64,000 nt of DNA from Sphingomonas jaspsi DSM 18422 (GCF_000585415.1 NZ_KK073876.1:1919810-1983809); one strand, 5' to 3'; positions 12,191-20,246 are shown, counted from the stretch's first letter. The notes: generated from the sequence alone by a model not told the origin. Program-made: numbers and translations.

Positions 12191-12215
12191 CGTCATGGGA
12201 TTTACTCCCGTGACG
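12191..12215. other. Strong short hairpin of unknown role
   Basis: CGTCATGGGA (12191-12200) pairs with TCCCGTGACG (12206-12215) over ten positions, with a single T-G wobble, around a five-base TTTAC loop. It lies 75 bases after the DUF885 stop and 12 bases before the repeat copy at 12227. It is followed by GC-rich sequence, not T residues. Confidence 0.45.
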
Positions 12216-12226
12216 GCGCTGGCGCG

Positions 12227-12256
12227 AATGTCTGCTTTCGACCCGTTGCGGTCATT
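12227..12256. repeat. 30-nt imperfect palindromic repeat, copy A
   Basis: The arms are AATGTCTGC and GCGGTCATT around TTTCGACCCGTT. It matches copy B (12607-12636) at 23 of 30 positions without gaps. Position 3/28 changes from T-A to C-G between copies, a compensatory change that supports a hairpin. It lies 15 bases before the LexA box of the small SOS gene. Confidence 0.6.
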
Positions 12257-12270
12257 AGGATTGGCCATCA

Positions 12271-12285
12271 GAACGGCGGTTGAAC
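12271..12285 (+). promoter_or_regulatory. LexA box upstream of the 100-aa unknown gene
   Basis: GAACGGCGGTTGAAC is an exact GAAC-N7-GAAC match, the reverse complement of the alphaproteobacterial LexA operator GTTC-N7-GTTC. It ends 16 bases before the ATG at 12302, the same geometry as the boxes found before lexA and rmuC in this window. I infer repression by LexA and induction on DNA damage. Confidence 0.7.
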
Positions 12286-12301
12286 TGACGGAAAGCGATC
12301 C

Positions 12302-12604
12302 ATGAAGGAACTAACGATCCCGCCCGCCGCGCAAACTGACGACGAAAGCTGGGAGCTACTCCGAGCGTGGGTGGCGGACAAAGGACTGCATTGCTCATTG
12401 ACGGTCGGCGTTTATGAAGCCGAGGGTATTCCTGAAGAGCAAGCCTGGGGAACAATATTGGCCGAGGCCGCGCGCCATATCGCGGATGGCCTGTCATCGC
12501 TCGGCTTGCGGGACAGCGGAACGGCATTGAGCGAAATACGCCGCAACTTTGAGGCCGAATTGGATAAGCCGACGTCCAAATGGTCAGGAAGCTTAGTCCA
12601 ATAG
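12302..12604 (+). CDS. Small conserved protein, possibly DUF5076, predicted SOS-regulated
   Basis: The 100-residue cytosolic protein has no signal peptide or membrane helix. The segment ELLRAWVADKGLHCSLTVG followed by WGTILAEAARHIADG resembles what I remember of the DUF5076 family (small alphaproteobacterial proteins of unknown function); that assignment is from memory of the pattern and is not certain. GGAAAG lies before the ATG. The gene stands alone: a perfect LexA box ends 16 bases upstream, a perfect ten-base hairpin begins at its stop codon, and two related 30-nt palindromic repeats flank it. Base composition is less GC-rich than its neighbours. The function is unknown; regulation suggests a DNA-damage role. 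Confidence 0.72.
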   Translation: MKELTIPPAAQTDDESWELLRAWVADKGLHCSLTVGVYEAEGIPEEQAWGTILAEAARHIADGLSSLGLRDSGTALSEIRRNFEAELDKPTSKWSGSLVQ

Positions 12605-12640
12605 CTAACGTCCGCTTTCCACCCATAGCGGACGTTTAGC
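12604..12640 (+). terminator. Palindromic repeat copy B acting as terminator
   Basis: AACGTCCGCT (12607-12616) and AGCGGACGTT (12627-12636) form a perfect ten-base stem around TTCCACCCAT. The outer bases GCT and AGC extend it with one bulge. The downstream TTTAGCTTTT gives a weak T-tract. It is the better-formed copy of the repeat at 12227-12256 and probably terminates the small SOS gene. Confidence 0.6.
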
Positions 12641-12650
12641 TTTTCGCTGT

Positions 12651-12704
12651 CCTACAGCACCCCCTCCATGCCACCCTCCCGGCTCGGCTCTTTGACCCTG
12701 TAGG
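12651..12704. repeat. Seven-base inverted repeat in intergenic spacer
   Basis: CCTACAG (12651-12657) and CTGTAGG (12698-12704) are exact reverse complements, enclosing a 40-base pyrimidine-rich segment. Pairing over that distance is weak and the element may be fortuitous. I see no coding potential in the spacer 12641-12750. Confidence 0.3.
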
Positions 12705-12750
12705 ATTCGCGTTCGCGCACTGCGCCACGGCCACCCGAACGCCATTTTCT

Positions 12751-12805
12751 TAAGTTCACGCAAACCGCCCAAAAAGACGCATTACGGGCGCAAATAGTGA
12801 ACTTA
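12751..12805 (-). terminator. Two-tier hairpin at the 3' end of the 148-aa gene
   Basis: TAAGTTCAC (12751-12759) pairs perfectly with GTGAACTTA (12797-12805), and an inner CGCCC (12766-12770) pairs with GGGCG (12786-12790), leaving a symmetric six-by-six internal loop. The TAA stop of the minus-strand gene is inside the outer stem. The long perfect outer stem suggests a 3'-end mRNA structure or terminator; there is only AGAAAA after it, so it is not a canonical Rho-independent site. Confidence 0.5.
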
Positions 12806-13249
12806 CGGCAGCGCAGCCACGTCCGGTTCCACCCAACCCCGCCGCGCTTCCACGCTGAACAACCGCTCGCGACTCCAGAACCTCAACGGCCAGTCGCGCT
12901 TGCCCATTGGGGAGTGCAGCAGCTCGTTGACCAGCTCGTGCAGCGGTTCGGTGCGGTCGGCTTCGCGCAGGAACAGGCGGATACCGGCGAGATAGGCCTT
13001 GGTGATGGTGTCGTGGTAGCCCTGGGTATCGTCGTTTACCCCGCCGACGCTTTCATTGTAGCGGCGGATGAGGCCGGGCAGTTCGGTGTCGAGGTCGACC
13101 TCAGGATGCTTCAGCAACAGATAGGTAGTGGCGGCTAGGTGCGCCTCATGCGTCCATTCCGTCTTGGGCAGGTCGGCATGGAGCAGCCCCTCGCCCACGC
13201 GGGCGACAGCTTCGTCGGTTTCGAAATGGCGTACGGGATAGTCGGTCAT
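12803..13249 (-). CDS. Conserved protein of unknown function (148 aa)
   Basis: This is a soluble, probably alpha-helical protein with a WTHEAHLAA segment near residue 32 and a DTQGYHDTITKAYLAGI segment in the middle. I recognise the WTH-x-x-H-L pattern from uncharacterised bacterial proteins but cannot give a function. The conserved His/Glu residues could form a metal or catalytic site; that is only inference. It follows pckA on the same strand after 53 bases, and a perfect nine-base hairpin (13253-13285) sits three bases before its ATG, where a ribosome site would be. A clear Shine-Dalgarno sequence is missing. Confidence 0.78.
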   Translation of the reverse strand: MTDYPVRHFETDEAVARVGEGLLHADLPKTEWTHEAHLAATTYLLLKHPEVDLDTELPGLIRRYNESVGGVNDDTQGYHDTITKAYLAGIRLFLREADRTEPLHELVNELLHSPMGKRDWPLRFWSRERLFSVEARRGWVEPDVAALP

Positions 13250-13252
13250 GTT

Positions 13253-13285
13253 GGATCGGGCTTTCTTGTGGGAAGCGCCCGATCC
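13253..13285 (-). promoter_or_regulatory. Hairpin between pckA and the 148-aa gene, abutting its start codon
   Basis: GGATCGGGC (13253-13261) and GCCCGATCC (13277-13285) are exact reverse complements. On the minus strand the hairpin begins 17 bases after the pckA stop and ends three bases before the downstream ATG. It could be a pckA 3' structure, or could occlude ribosome binding on the next gene. No T-run follows it. Confidence 0.5.
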
Positions 13286-13302
13286 GTCAATGACCGGGCA
13301 AT

Positions 13303-14910
13303 TCAGGCGTTAGCGGCCACTTGGGGACCGGCTTGTCGCACCCCCTCGTCCACATGCGGTGCGAACTCGGCGAAATTTTCGACGAACAGGTCGACCAGCT
13401 TGGCCGCCGTGGCGTCATATTCGGCCTTGTCCGCCCAGGTTTCGCGCGGGTCGAGGATGCTGTTGTCGACGCCCGGCACCGCGACCGGCACTTCGAAGCC
13501 GAAGTTCGGGTCCTTGCGGAATGCGACATCGTTCAGGCTGCCGTCGAGCGCGGCATTCAGCAGCGCGCGGGTTTCCTTGATCGGCATGCGCTTGCCGACG
13601 CCGTACTTGCCGCCGGTCCAGCCGGTGTTGACCAGCCAGCACTGCGCGCCGCCGTCGGCGATCCGCTTCTTGAGCAGATTGCCATAGACGCTCGGCGGGC
13701 GCGGCATGAAGGCGGCGCCGAAGCAGGTCGAGAAGGTCGCCGTCGGTTCAGTCACGCCGATTTCGGTGCCCGCAACCTTGGCGGTGTAACCCGAGAGGAA
13801 GTGGTACATCGCCTGGTCGGGCGTGAGGCGCGAGATGGGCGGCAGCACGCCGAACGCGTCGGCGGTCAGGAAGATGATCGTCGACGGCGGCGGGCCGAGG
13901 TTGTCATCGCTCGTGTTCGGGATGAACTCGATCGGATAGGCGCCGCGGGTGTTCTCGGTCTTGCTGGCGTCGGTGAAGTCGAGGTCGCGCGTCACCGGAT
14001 CCATCGCGACATTCTCGAGGATCGTGCCGAACATCTTGGTGGTCGCGTAGATCTCTGGCTCGCCCTCGGCGCTGAGGTTGATCATCTTGGCGTAGCAGCC
14101 GCCTTCGAAGTTGAAGACCGCCGTGTCCGACCAGCCATGCTCGTCGTCGCCGATGAGGGTGCGGCTGGCGTCGGCCGACAGCGTCGTCTTGCCGGTGCCC
14201 GACAGGCCGAAGAAGATCGCGCTCTTGCCGTCCTTGCCGATGTTGGCGCTGCAGTGCATCGGCATGACGCCCTGCGCGGGCAGCAGGAAGTTCAAGAGGC
14301 CAAACACGCCCTTCTTCATCTCGCCCGAATATTCGGTGTTGCCGATCAGGATCATCTTTTCGGTGAAGTTGACCGCGATCACCGTGTCGCTGCGACAGCC
14401 GTGACGGGTCGGATCGGCCTTGAAGCTGGGCAGGTTGATGATGGTGTATTCGGGGACATAGCCCGCCAGTTCGCTCTCGTCCGGACGGACCAGCAGCGTG
14501 CGCACGAACAGGTTGTGCCACGCCATCTGGTTGATGACGCGGACGTTGACGCGATATTCCGGCTGGCTGCCGCCGTAGAGGTCGGCGACGTAGAGTTCGT
14601 CCTGGCCCTTCAGTTCAGCAAGGAAGTCGGCCTTCAGGGTTGCCCAATGTTCCGGGCTCATTTCCTGGTTGATCGGGCCCCAGTTGATCGTGCTTTCGGT
14701 AGTCGCATCGCGGACGACGAACTTGTCCTTGACGCTGCGACCCGTGAACTTGCCGGTGTCGACCAGCAGCGCGCCGTCCTTGGTCAGCTGCCCTTCGCCG
14801 CGGCGCACCGCATCCTCGACCAGCGGAGCCGTGGTGAGGTTCCAGTGGATCTTGGCACCGGTTTCAATTCCCTGTGCGCCCAACTGATGCGCGGGAATAC
14901 GCTCGCTCAC
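13303..14910 (-). CDS. pckA: Phosphoenolpyruvate carboxykinase (ATP)
   Basis: It converts oxaloacetate and ATP to phosphoenolpyruvate, the entry step of gluconeogenesis. The P-loop [11 protein letters not shown] includes Lys241, typical of the ATP-dependent (not GTP-dependent) enzyme. The GTG at 14910 is chosen because GGGAG lies seven bases upstream and the protein then begins like known PckA sequences ([10 protein letters not shown]). The resulting 535 residues fit the family; the upstream extension is spurious. It is divergent from chvI across a 166-base spacer that contains a perfect 14-base palindrome, a likely operator site. Linkage of pckA to chvI/chvG is common in Alphaproteobacteria. 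Confidence 0.97.
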   Translation of the reverse strand: MSERIPAHQLGAQGIETGAKIHWNLTTAPLVEDAVRRGEGQLTKDGALLVDTGKFTGRSVKDKFVVRDATTESTINWGPINQEMSPEHWATLKADFLAELKGQDELYVADLYGGSQPEYRVNVRVINQMAWHNLFVRTLLVRPDESELAGYVPEYTIINLPSFKADPTRHGCRSDTVIAVNFTEKMILIGNTEYSGEMKKGVFGLLNFLLPAQGVMPMHCSANIGKDGKSAIFFGLSGTGKTTLSADASRTLIGDDEHGWSDTAVFNFEGGCYAKMINLSAEGEPEIYATTKMFGTILENVAMDPVTRDLDFTDASKTENTRGAYPIEFIPNTSDDNLGPPPSTIIFLTADAFGVLPPISRLTPDQAMYHFLSGYTAKVAGTEIGVTEPTATFSTCFGAAFMPRPPSVYGNLLKKRIADGGAQCWLVNTGWTGGKYGVGKRMPIKETRALLNAALDGSLNDVAFRKDPNFGFEVPVAVPGVDNSILDPRETWADKAEYDATAAKLVDLFVENFAEFAPHVDEGVRQAGPQVAANA

Positions 14911-14960
14911 ATTGATTCTCCCGAATTTTGAACGACCTAGGCCTTGTTTCGACCCATCGC

Positions 14961-14974
14961 CGCATACGTATGCG
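14961..14974. promoter_or_regulatory. Perfect 14-bp palindrome in the pckA-chvI divergent spacer
   Basis: CGCATACGTATGCG is fully self-complementary with a central CpG. It lies 51 bases from the pckA start and about 102 bases from the chvI start. Palindromes with a central CG are typical of LacI-family operators, and pckA is under such control in some Rhizobiales, but the binding protein here is unknown. Confidence 0.5.
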
Positions 14975-15076
14975 AAGGGCCTATACAGGGGGGCATGGCA
15001 ACCGTCAAAGCGGCTCGTCGCACCCTTGTTTCTCTCGCCACGCATGGGTATCGCAGGCATGCATGAGGGAGCGGGC

Positions 15077-15793
15077 ATGAGCCATGTGATCGCGCTCGTC
15101 GACGACGACCGCAACATCCTGACATCCGTGTCGATCGCCCTTCAGGCCGAGGGTTTCCTGACGCGCGTCTACACCGACGGCCTGACCGCGCTGAAGGCGT
15201 TTGGCGACAACCCGCCCGACCTTGGCGTGTTCGACATCAAGATGCCGCAGATGGACGGGATGGAGCTGCTGCGCAGGGTCCGCGAGACCAGCGCCATGCC
15301 GGTGATCTTCCTGACGTCGAAGGACGATGAGCTCGATGAAGCGCTCGGGCTCGCGATGGGTGCCGACGACTATATTTCCAAGCCCTTTTCCCAGCGATTG
15401 CTGATCGCCCGCATCCGCGCCCTGCTGCGCCGTCAGGAGCTGGCCAGCGGCAACGGCCCGTCTGCAGCCGGCGACGACAACGAGCAAAGCCGGCTGATCG
15501 AACGCGGTCGACTGGTCATGGATCCGGCACGTCACAAGGTGATCTGGGACGGAAAGGACGTGACCCTGACGGTCACCGAATTCCTGATCCTTGAGGCGCT
15601 GGCCCAGCGCCCGGGTGTCGTCAAATCCCGCAACCAGCTGCTGGATGTCGCCTATCAGGACGACGTCTATGTCGACGACCGGACCATCGACAGCCACATC
15701 AAGCGCATCCGGCGCAAATTCCGCGGAGCAGACCCTGAATTCGATGCAATCGAAACCCTTTATGGCGTCGGATACAAATTCGGTGAGGAGTGA
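15077..15793 (+). CDS. chvI: Two-component response regulator ChvI (OmpR family)
   Basis: The 238-residue regulator has a receiver domain (about 1-120; acidic DDD at 9-11, phosphoacceptor Asp53 in VFDIKMPQ, switch residues in FLTSKDD) and an OmpR-type winged-helix DNA-binding domain (about 135-238, ending [13 protein letters not shown]). With ChvG it controls envelope, acid and host-related responses in alphaproteobacteria. The start at 15077 follows GAGGGAG. The 3' end overlaps the start region of the kinase gene, so the pair is translationally coupled. A PTS and HPr-kinase module follows, as in other members of the class. Confidence 0.94.
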   Translation: MSHVIALVDDDRNILTSVSIALQAEGFLTRVYTDGLTALKAFGDNPPDLGVFDIKMPQMDGMELLRRVRETSAMPVIFLTSKDDELDEALGLAMGADDYISKPFSQRLLIARIRALLRRQELASGNGPSAAGDDNEQSRLIERGRLVMDPARHKVIWDGKDVTLTVTEFLILEALAQRPGVVKSRNQLLDVAYQDDVYVDDRTIDSHIKRIRRKFRGADPEFDAIETLYGVGYKFGEE

Positions 15794-17333
15794 CGAAGCG
15801 GACCTTGCCCTGACCTGGTCGGGGCGCTGGACGCTGACCCACCGCATTCTTGCGGTGAACGTCATGACGATCGCGCTCGTCGCGCTGTCGATCGCCTATC
15901 TCGATCGATACCGTAACCGCCTGGAAAAGGAACGGGTGCACAGGGTCGAGGCCATTGCCGATATGGCGTCGACCGCCGCCGGGCGGCTGAAGTCCGCCGA
16001 CCGTGGCGCACTGATTGCGGCCTTTTCCAAGCGTAACGGCAGTCGCATTAGGATTTACGGCGCAGACGGACGGCTGCTCAGCGACAGTTGGTCCGCGACC
16101 GGACCCACCTACCAGCTGCGCGATCCCGAGACCCAGCGGTGGCAAAAGGACGCGGCCCGTGCACTGGACCGGGCATTCGATGCGCTGGTGGGCGAAAAAA
16201 CCCCGGACATGTTCGTCGAACCACAGGTCGACCGGGCACAGGCCTGGCCTGAGGTGGTCGCGGCCCGGACGGACGGGCTGACCAGCCAGGTTCGGGTCGC
16301 CCCCGAACTGACCCCCGTCTTTTCCGCTGCGGCGCCGATCGGCGACGGGTCGACCCTGTTCGTGACCGACAATGACCGCAGCTTCACAGCGAATGTGCGC
16401 AAGCAGCGGCGCAACCTTGGACTTGCACTGCTGATGATCGCGGGGCTGTCCGCCCTGCTGTCGCTGTTCCTTGCCCGCACGATTGCCCGGCCGCTGCGGC
16501 GCATCGCAGAAGCGGCCCACCGGGTCCGGCTCGGCCGCGCCCGCGAGGTCCGCGTGCCGCGGCTCCCCTCGCGTCAGGACGAGATCGGCCTGCTCGCGCG
16601 GTCGGTCAGCGACATGACCCATTCGTTGCGCAACCGCATCGACAATATCGAGGCCTTCGCAGCCGACGTGACGCACGAGCTGAAGAACCCGCTCGCTTCG
16701 CTTCGCAGCGCCGTCGACAGCCTGGAACGCGTCGACCAGCCGGAGCTGAAGGCGCAGCTGATCGACGTCGTCCGGCAGGACGTGCTGCGGCTCGACCGGC
16801 TGATCGGCGACATCGGCGAAGCGGCGCGTACCGATGCCGAACTGGCCCGCGCCAGTTTCGTGCCGGTCGATCTTGGCGACCTGATCGGCCAGCTGGTCAA
16901 TGCGTGGGAAACCCGCCGTGAAACCGGCAATGTTCGCATCGCCTTTGCCCGCCCGCGCAAGGGCAGCGCGATCGTCATGGGGGAACCGGGGCGACTGGCC
17001 CGTGCGATCGACAATATCATCGACAATGCCGTCAGCTTTTCGCCGCCCGACGGGCTGGTCGAAGTGGTGGCGACCCATGTCGGCGACGAAATCCGCATTC
17101 GCATCGACGACGAGGGGCCCGGCGTTCCCAAGGAGCTTCGCGAAGCCATCTTCAACCGTTTCCACTCGGTCCGTCCAGATGCCAGCAGCTTCGGACGCCA
17201 CTCCGGCCTGGGCCTCGCGATCGCCCGCGCGATTGTCGAGGGGCATGACGGCCAGATCGACGTCGCCGACCGCGACGACGCGCCGTCCGGCGCCCGCTTC
17301 ACCATCACGCTGAAGGCGGCGGACCGCAAATGA
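15762..17333 (+). CDS. chvG: Sensor histidine kinase ChvG
   Basis: This inner-membrane sensor kinase has a first helix (about residues 33-50), a periplasmic domain of about 190 residues, and a second helix ([20 protein letters not shown]). HAMP, HisKA with His305 in THELKNPL, and a complete HATPase (N-box [21 protein letters not shown]) follow. The upstream boundary is uncertain: ATG 15762 and GTG 15783 both overlap the chvI end, and neither has a strong Shine-Dalgarno, which fits coupled translation. Its last four bases overlap hprK (ATGA). It phosphorylates ChvI. Confidence 0.93.
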   Translation: MASDTNSVRSDEADLALTWSGRWTLTHRILAVNVMTIALVALSIAYLDRYRNRLEKERVHRVEAIADMASTAAGRLKSADRGALIAAFSKRNGSRIRIYGADGRLLSDSWSATGPTYQLRDPETQRWQKDAARALDRAFDALVGEKTPDMFVEPQVDRAQAWPEVVAARTDGLTSQVRVAPELTPVFSAAAPIGDGSTLFVTDNDRSFTANVRKQRRNLGLALLMIAGLSALLSLFLARTIARPLRRIAEAAHRVRLGRAREVRVPRLPSRQDEIGLLARSVSDMTHSLRNRIDNIEAFAADVTHELKNPLASLRSAVDSLERVDQPELKAQLIDVVRQDVLRLDRLIGDIGEAARTDAELARASFVPVDLGDLIGQLVNAWETRRETGNVRIAFARPRKGSAIVMGEPGRLARAIDNIIDNAVSFSPPDGLVEVVATHVGDEIRIRIDDEGPGVPKELREAIFNRFHSVRPDASSFGRHSGLGLAIARAIVEGHDGQIDVADRDDAPSGARFTITLKAADRK

Positions 17334-17770
17334 GCAGCGATCGCCTGAGCAGCGAGAACGTCCACGCCACCACGGTCGCCAAGAATGGGCGCGCGGTGCT
17401 GATCAGCGGACCCTCGGGAAGCGGGAAATCGGACCTTGCGCTCCGCCTGTTCGATCGGGGTTTCCAGCTGGTCAGCGACGACCGCACGCTGCTTCGCAAG
17501 GACGGCGCGCGACTGGTGGCGAGCGCACCCCCGACGATCGAGGGTCGATTGGAAGTTCGCGGCATCGGCATCGTCGACGTCGACCATCTGTCCGAAGCGG
17601 TCGTCGCGCTGGTGGTGGAATTGTCCCGCGATATCGATCGCCTGCCCGAACAAGGCGCCCAACGCACGATCCGGGGGGTCAGCGTCCCGGTGGTCGCCAT
17701 CGATGCCCAGACCGCGTCTGCGGCCGCGAAAGTCGAGCTCGCACTCGATCGCAGAGGCCTTGCACTCTGA
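17330..17770 (+). CDS. hprK: Short HPr kinase/phosphorylase (catalytic domain only)
   Basis: The 146-residue protein corresponds to the C-terminal P-loop domain of HprK/P: Walker A GPSGSGKSD (Lys33), the DDRTLL strand and the RGIGIVDV loop. The N-terminal domain of the 310-residue Firmicute enzyme is absent, as in alphaproteobacterial versions. It is predicted to phosphorylate the regulatory Ser of HPr, whose gene lies 1.3 kb downstream and retains that Ser. It overlaps chvG by ATGA and rapZ by one base (TGATG), so the block is one operon linking PTS state to ChvG/ChvI. Confidence 0.93.
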   Translation: MSSDRLSSENVHATTVAKNGRAVLISGPSGSGKSDLALRLFDRGFQLVSDDRTLLRKDGARLVASAPPTIEGRLEVRGIGIVDVDHLSEAVVALVVELSRDIDRLPEQGAQRTIRGVSVPVVAIDAQTASAAAKVELALDRRGLAL

Positions 17771-18705
17771 TGCCTCGCGCGCGGCCGTCTCTACCTCGCC
17801 TGTTGCTGGTCACCGGCATGTCCGGGGCCGGCAAGTCGACGGTGCTCGATGCCCTGGAGGACATGGGCTGGGACTGCGTCGACAATTTGCCGACCGCGCT
17901 GCTCAACGATTTCGTGCATGGTGAACGTGAAGCGCGGCAGAAGATGCCGGTCGCGGTCGGGATGGACGTTCGCAGTCGTGGATTCGATCCCGCCGCCCTG
18001 CCCGACCTGCTGAAGTCGGTCGAGGGCGTGACCCCGGAAATCCTTTACCTGGACTGTTCGGGCGCCGAATTGATGCGCCGCTATGACGAGACCCGGCGCC
18101 GTCACCCGCTCGCCCCCGATCGCCCTGCCGAAGACGGCATCGCCCGCGAACGCGGCGCGACCGCGCAGCTACGCCAGATCGCAGACACGGTGCTCGATAC
18201 GACCGACCTTAAGCCCGCCGACCTGCGCGACGAACTCAGCCGCCGATATGGCGGTGAGGTCGACCAGCCGGTGGTGACGATCAGTAGTTTCGGCTTTGCC
18301 CGCGGCGTATCTCGCACCGCTGACCTGGTGTTCGACATGCGCTTCATCGCCAATCCCCACTGGGTGGACGATCTGCGCCCGCAGACAGGCCTCGATGCGC
18401 CGGTGCAGCGCTATGTCCAGGCCGACCCCGGCTGGACGCCGACGATGGAACAGATCGAGACCCTTCTATCCGATTTGATTCCCCGCTATTGGGCCGCCGG
18501 CAAAAGCTATCTGACGGTTGCATTCGGCTGCACCGGGGGTCGCCACCGGTCGGTGGCGGCAGCGGTCGAAATGGCGAAGAGGTTGCACGGAGCGGGTTTT
18601 TCCCCGATTATCCGTCACCGTGACCTTGCGTCGCCGCCGAGTGATACAGTTGAAGAGCTACCCGCTGGACTGGGGCGTGCGGGCGGAGATGAAGCGGGTG
18701 TGTGA
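17770..18705 (+). CDS. rapZ: RNase adapter / nucleotide-binding protein RapZ
   Basis: It has an N-terminal P-loop GMSGAGKST (Lys22) and the family signature DNLPTALL, with the C-terminal GCTGGRHRSVA motif of the RapZ (YvcJ) group. In enterobacteria RapZ directs RNase E to the GlmZ small RNA and senses glucosamine-6-phosphate. In alphaproteobacteria its partner is not established, but the PTS location is conserved. At 311 residues it is slightly longer than E. coli RapZ. It abuts the EIIA gene with zero spacing. Confidence 0.94.
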   Translation: MPRARPSLPRLLLVTGMSGAGKSTVLDALEDMGWDCVDNLPTALLNDFVHGEREARQKMPVAVGMDVRSRGFDPAALPDLLKSVEGVTPEILYLDCSGAELMRRYDETRRRHPLAPDRPAEDGIARERGATAQLRQIADTVLDTTDLKPADLRDELSRRYGGEVDQPVVTISSFGFARGVSRTADLVFDMRFIANPHWVDDLRPQTGLDAPVQRYVQADPGWTPTMEQIETLLSDLIPRYWAAGKSYLTVAFGCTGGRHRSVAAAVEMAKRLHGAGFSPIIRHRDLASPPSDTVEELPAGLGRAGGDEAGV

Positions 18706-19113
18706 ATGATCGGATTGGTATTGGTGACTCATGGCCGACTCGCGGCCGAGTTCATCACCGCAATGGAGCATGTCGTCGGTCCCCAAGAGGCGATCGAGGG
18801 CATTTGCATCGACGCTGACGACGATATGGAAATGCGCCGCAAAGACATTGCGGAGGCGATCGGCCGCGTCGATCAGGGCAAGGGCGTCATCATCCTCACC
18901 GACCTGTTCGGCGGCACCCCGTCGAACCTGGCGATCAGCCTGATGAAGAGCGAAAATGTTGAGGTCATTGCCGGCGTCAACCTGCCGATGCTGATCCGCC
19001 TCGAAGGCGCGCGCAAGGCGATGACCGTTCGCGCCGCCGTCGCCGCCGCGCGGGAAGCGGGCCGCAAATATATCTCCGTCGCCTCCGAAATCCTCGGCGA
19101 GGCCGCTGCTTGA
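18706..19113 (+). CDS. PTS IIA component, mannose family (EIIA-Man-like)
   Basis: The 135-residue domain begins MIGLVLVTHGRLA, placing the phosphoacceptor His at position 9, as in EIIA of the mannose family. The LTDLFGGTPSN segment is also characteristic. No IIB, IIC or IID subunit is nearby, so it is not part of a sugar transporter; in alphaproteobacteria such a stand-alone EIIA serves in regulatory phosphorylation. It begins directly after the rapZ stop and overlaps the HPr gene by four bases. Confidence 0.93.
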   Translation: MIGLVLVTHGRLAAEFITAMEHVVGPQEAIEGICIDADDDMEMRRKDIAEAIGRVDQGKGVIILTDLFGGTPSNLAISLMKSENVEVIAGVNLPMLIRLEGARKAMTVRAAVAAAREAGRKYISVASEILGEAAA

Positions 19114-19382
19114 GCGGCTGTTCGAAGACCATCCTGATTACCAACCGTCGCGGGCTTCACGCCCGTGCGAGCGCCAAGTTCGTCAACGCGGTCGCCGCGA
19201 TGCCGGCCAAGGTCGAGGTCGAAAAGGACGGCAACCGCGTCACCGGCACGTCGATTATGGGCCTGATGATGCTGGGCGCAGCGATGGGCGACACCATCAC
19301 CATCCATTGCGACGGCGAGGGCTGCGCCGAAGCGCTCGAGCAGCTCGCCGCCATGGTCGAGGACAAATTCGGGGAAGATTGA
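19110..19382 (+). CDS. ptsH: HPr phosphocarrier protein (PTS)
   Basis: The 90-residue HPr has the phosphorylation site GLHARA with His17 and a regulatory Ser48 in TSIMGLMMLG, the equivalent of Bacillus Ser46. Both the enzyme I site and the HprK site are therefore kept. The start is a TTG overlapping the EIIA stop (TTGA). Enzyme I is not in the window. The protein would carry phosphate from a PtsP-type enzyme I to the adjacent EIIA and be modulated by HprK. Confidence 0.94.
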   Translation: MSGCSKTILITNRRGLHARASAKFVNAVAAMPAKVEVEKDGNRVTGTSIMGLMMLGAAMGDTITIHCDGEGCAEALEQLAAMVEDKFGED

Positions 19383-19439
19383 CCGGCGCAGACAAGCCGG
19401 GGGCTTGCCGAGCAGGGCAATCGCGACGAAGGAGCGTCA

Positions 19440-20246
19440 ATGCCCCGCCAGATCACCAGCTTTTCCAACGATACCGTCAAACGCATCCGCGGCCTTCGCG
19501 ACAAGAAGGTGCGCAAGGCCGAAGGCATGTTCCTGGCCGAAGGGCTGCGGATCATCGCCGAGGCACGCGATTGCGGGGTGCTGCCGATCGTCATCGCCTA
19601 TGCCACGCAGCCCGGCGGCCCGCATCCGCTGGCGCAAGAGATCATCGCCGAGGCTGAAGCCAGGGGCGCCGACATCATCGAGACGACCCCCGACATTTTG
19701 TCGAAGATGAGCGGCAAGGATAATCCGCAGGCGATCCTCGGCGTCTATCGCCAGCCCGACACCGCGCTGTCGGCCATCGACCGGTCGTCGTCGCCGCTGT
19801 GGCTGGTCGCGCAGTCGTTGCGCGATCCGGGCAATATCGGCACCATCCTGCGCACCGGCGATGCGACCGCGGCGGGCGGGCTGATCCTGATCGACGACCA
19901 CGCCGACCCCTTTTCGGTCGAAGCGGTGCGCGCATCGATGGGCGCGATCTTCACCCAGAAGGTCGCGACCGTGCGCTGGGACGAATTCGTCGCTTGGCTG
20001 CGCGAGGGTCCGGGTCAGTTGGTGGGGACCAGCCTCAACACGACGTCCGATTATCTCGATGCACGGTACGAACAGCCCTGCTTCCTGCTGGTCGGCAATG
20101 AAAGTCAGGGGCTGCCGGCCGAATATGAGGCGGAATGCGACCTGCTGGTGAAAATGCCGATGCTAGGCCGCGCCGACAGCCTAAATGCCGCCGTCGCCTG
20201 CGCCGTCATGGCCTACCAGATCCGCGCGAGTTGGCGGAACAACTGA
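19440..20246 (+). CDS. TrmH/SpoU-family RNA 2'-O-methyltransferase
   Basis: This is a SPOUT methyltransferase of 268 residues with a helical RNA-binding N-terminus (about 1-95) and a C-terminal knot domain carrying the family motifs RDPGNIGTILRT, GNESQGLP and SLNAAVACAV. It probably 2'-O-methylates rRNA or tRNA with SAM. Family members share these motifs, so tRNA (TrmH) and rRNA (RlmB-like) activity cannot be told apart. It lies 57 bases after HPr on the same strand. Confidence 0.9.
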   Translation: MPRQITSFSNDTVKRIRGLRDKKVRKAEGMFLAEGLRIIAEARDCGVLPIVIAYATQPGGPHPLAQEIIAEAEARGADIIETTPDILSKMSGKDNPQAILGVYRQPDTALSAIDRSSSPLWLVAQSLRDPGNIGTILRTGDATAAGGLILIDDHADPFSVEAVRASMGAIFTQKVATVRWDEFVAWLREGPGQLVGTSLNTTSDYLDARYEQPCFLLVGNESQGLPAEYEAECDLLVKMPMLGRADSLNAAVACAVMAYQIRASWRNN

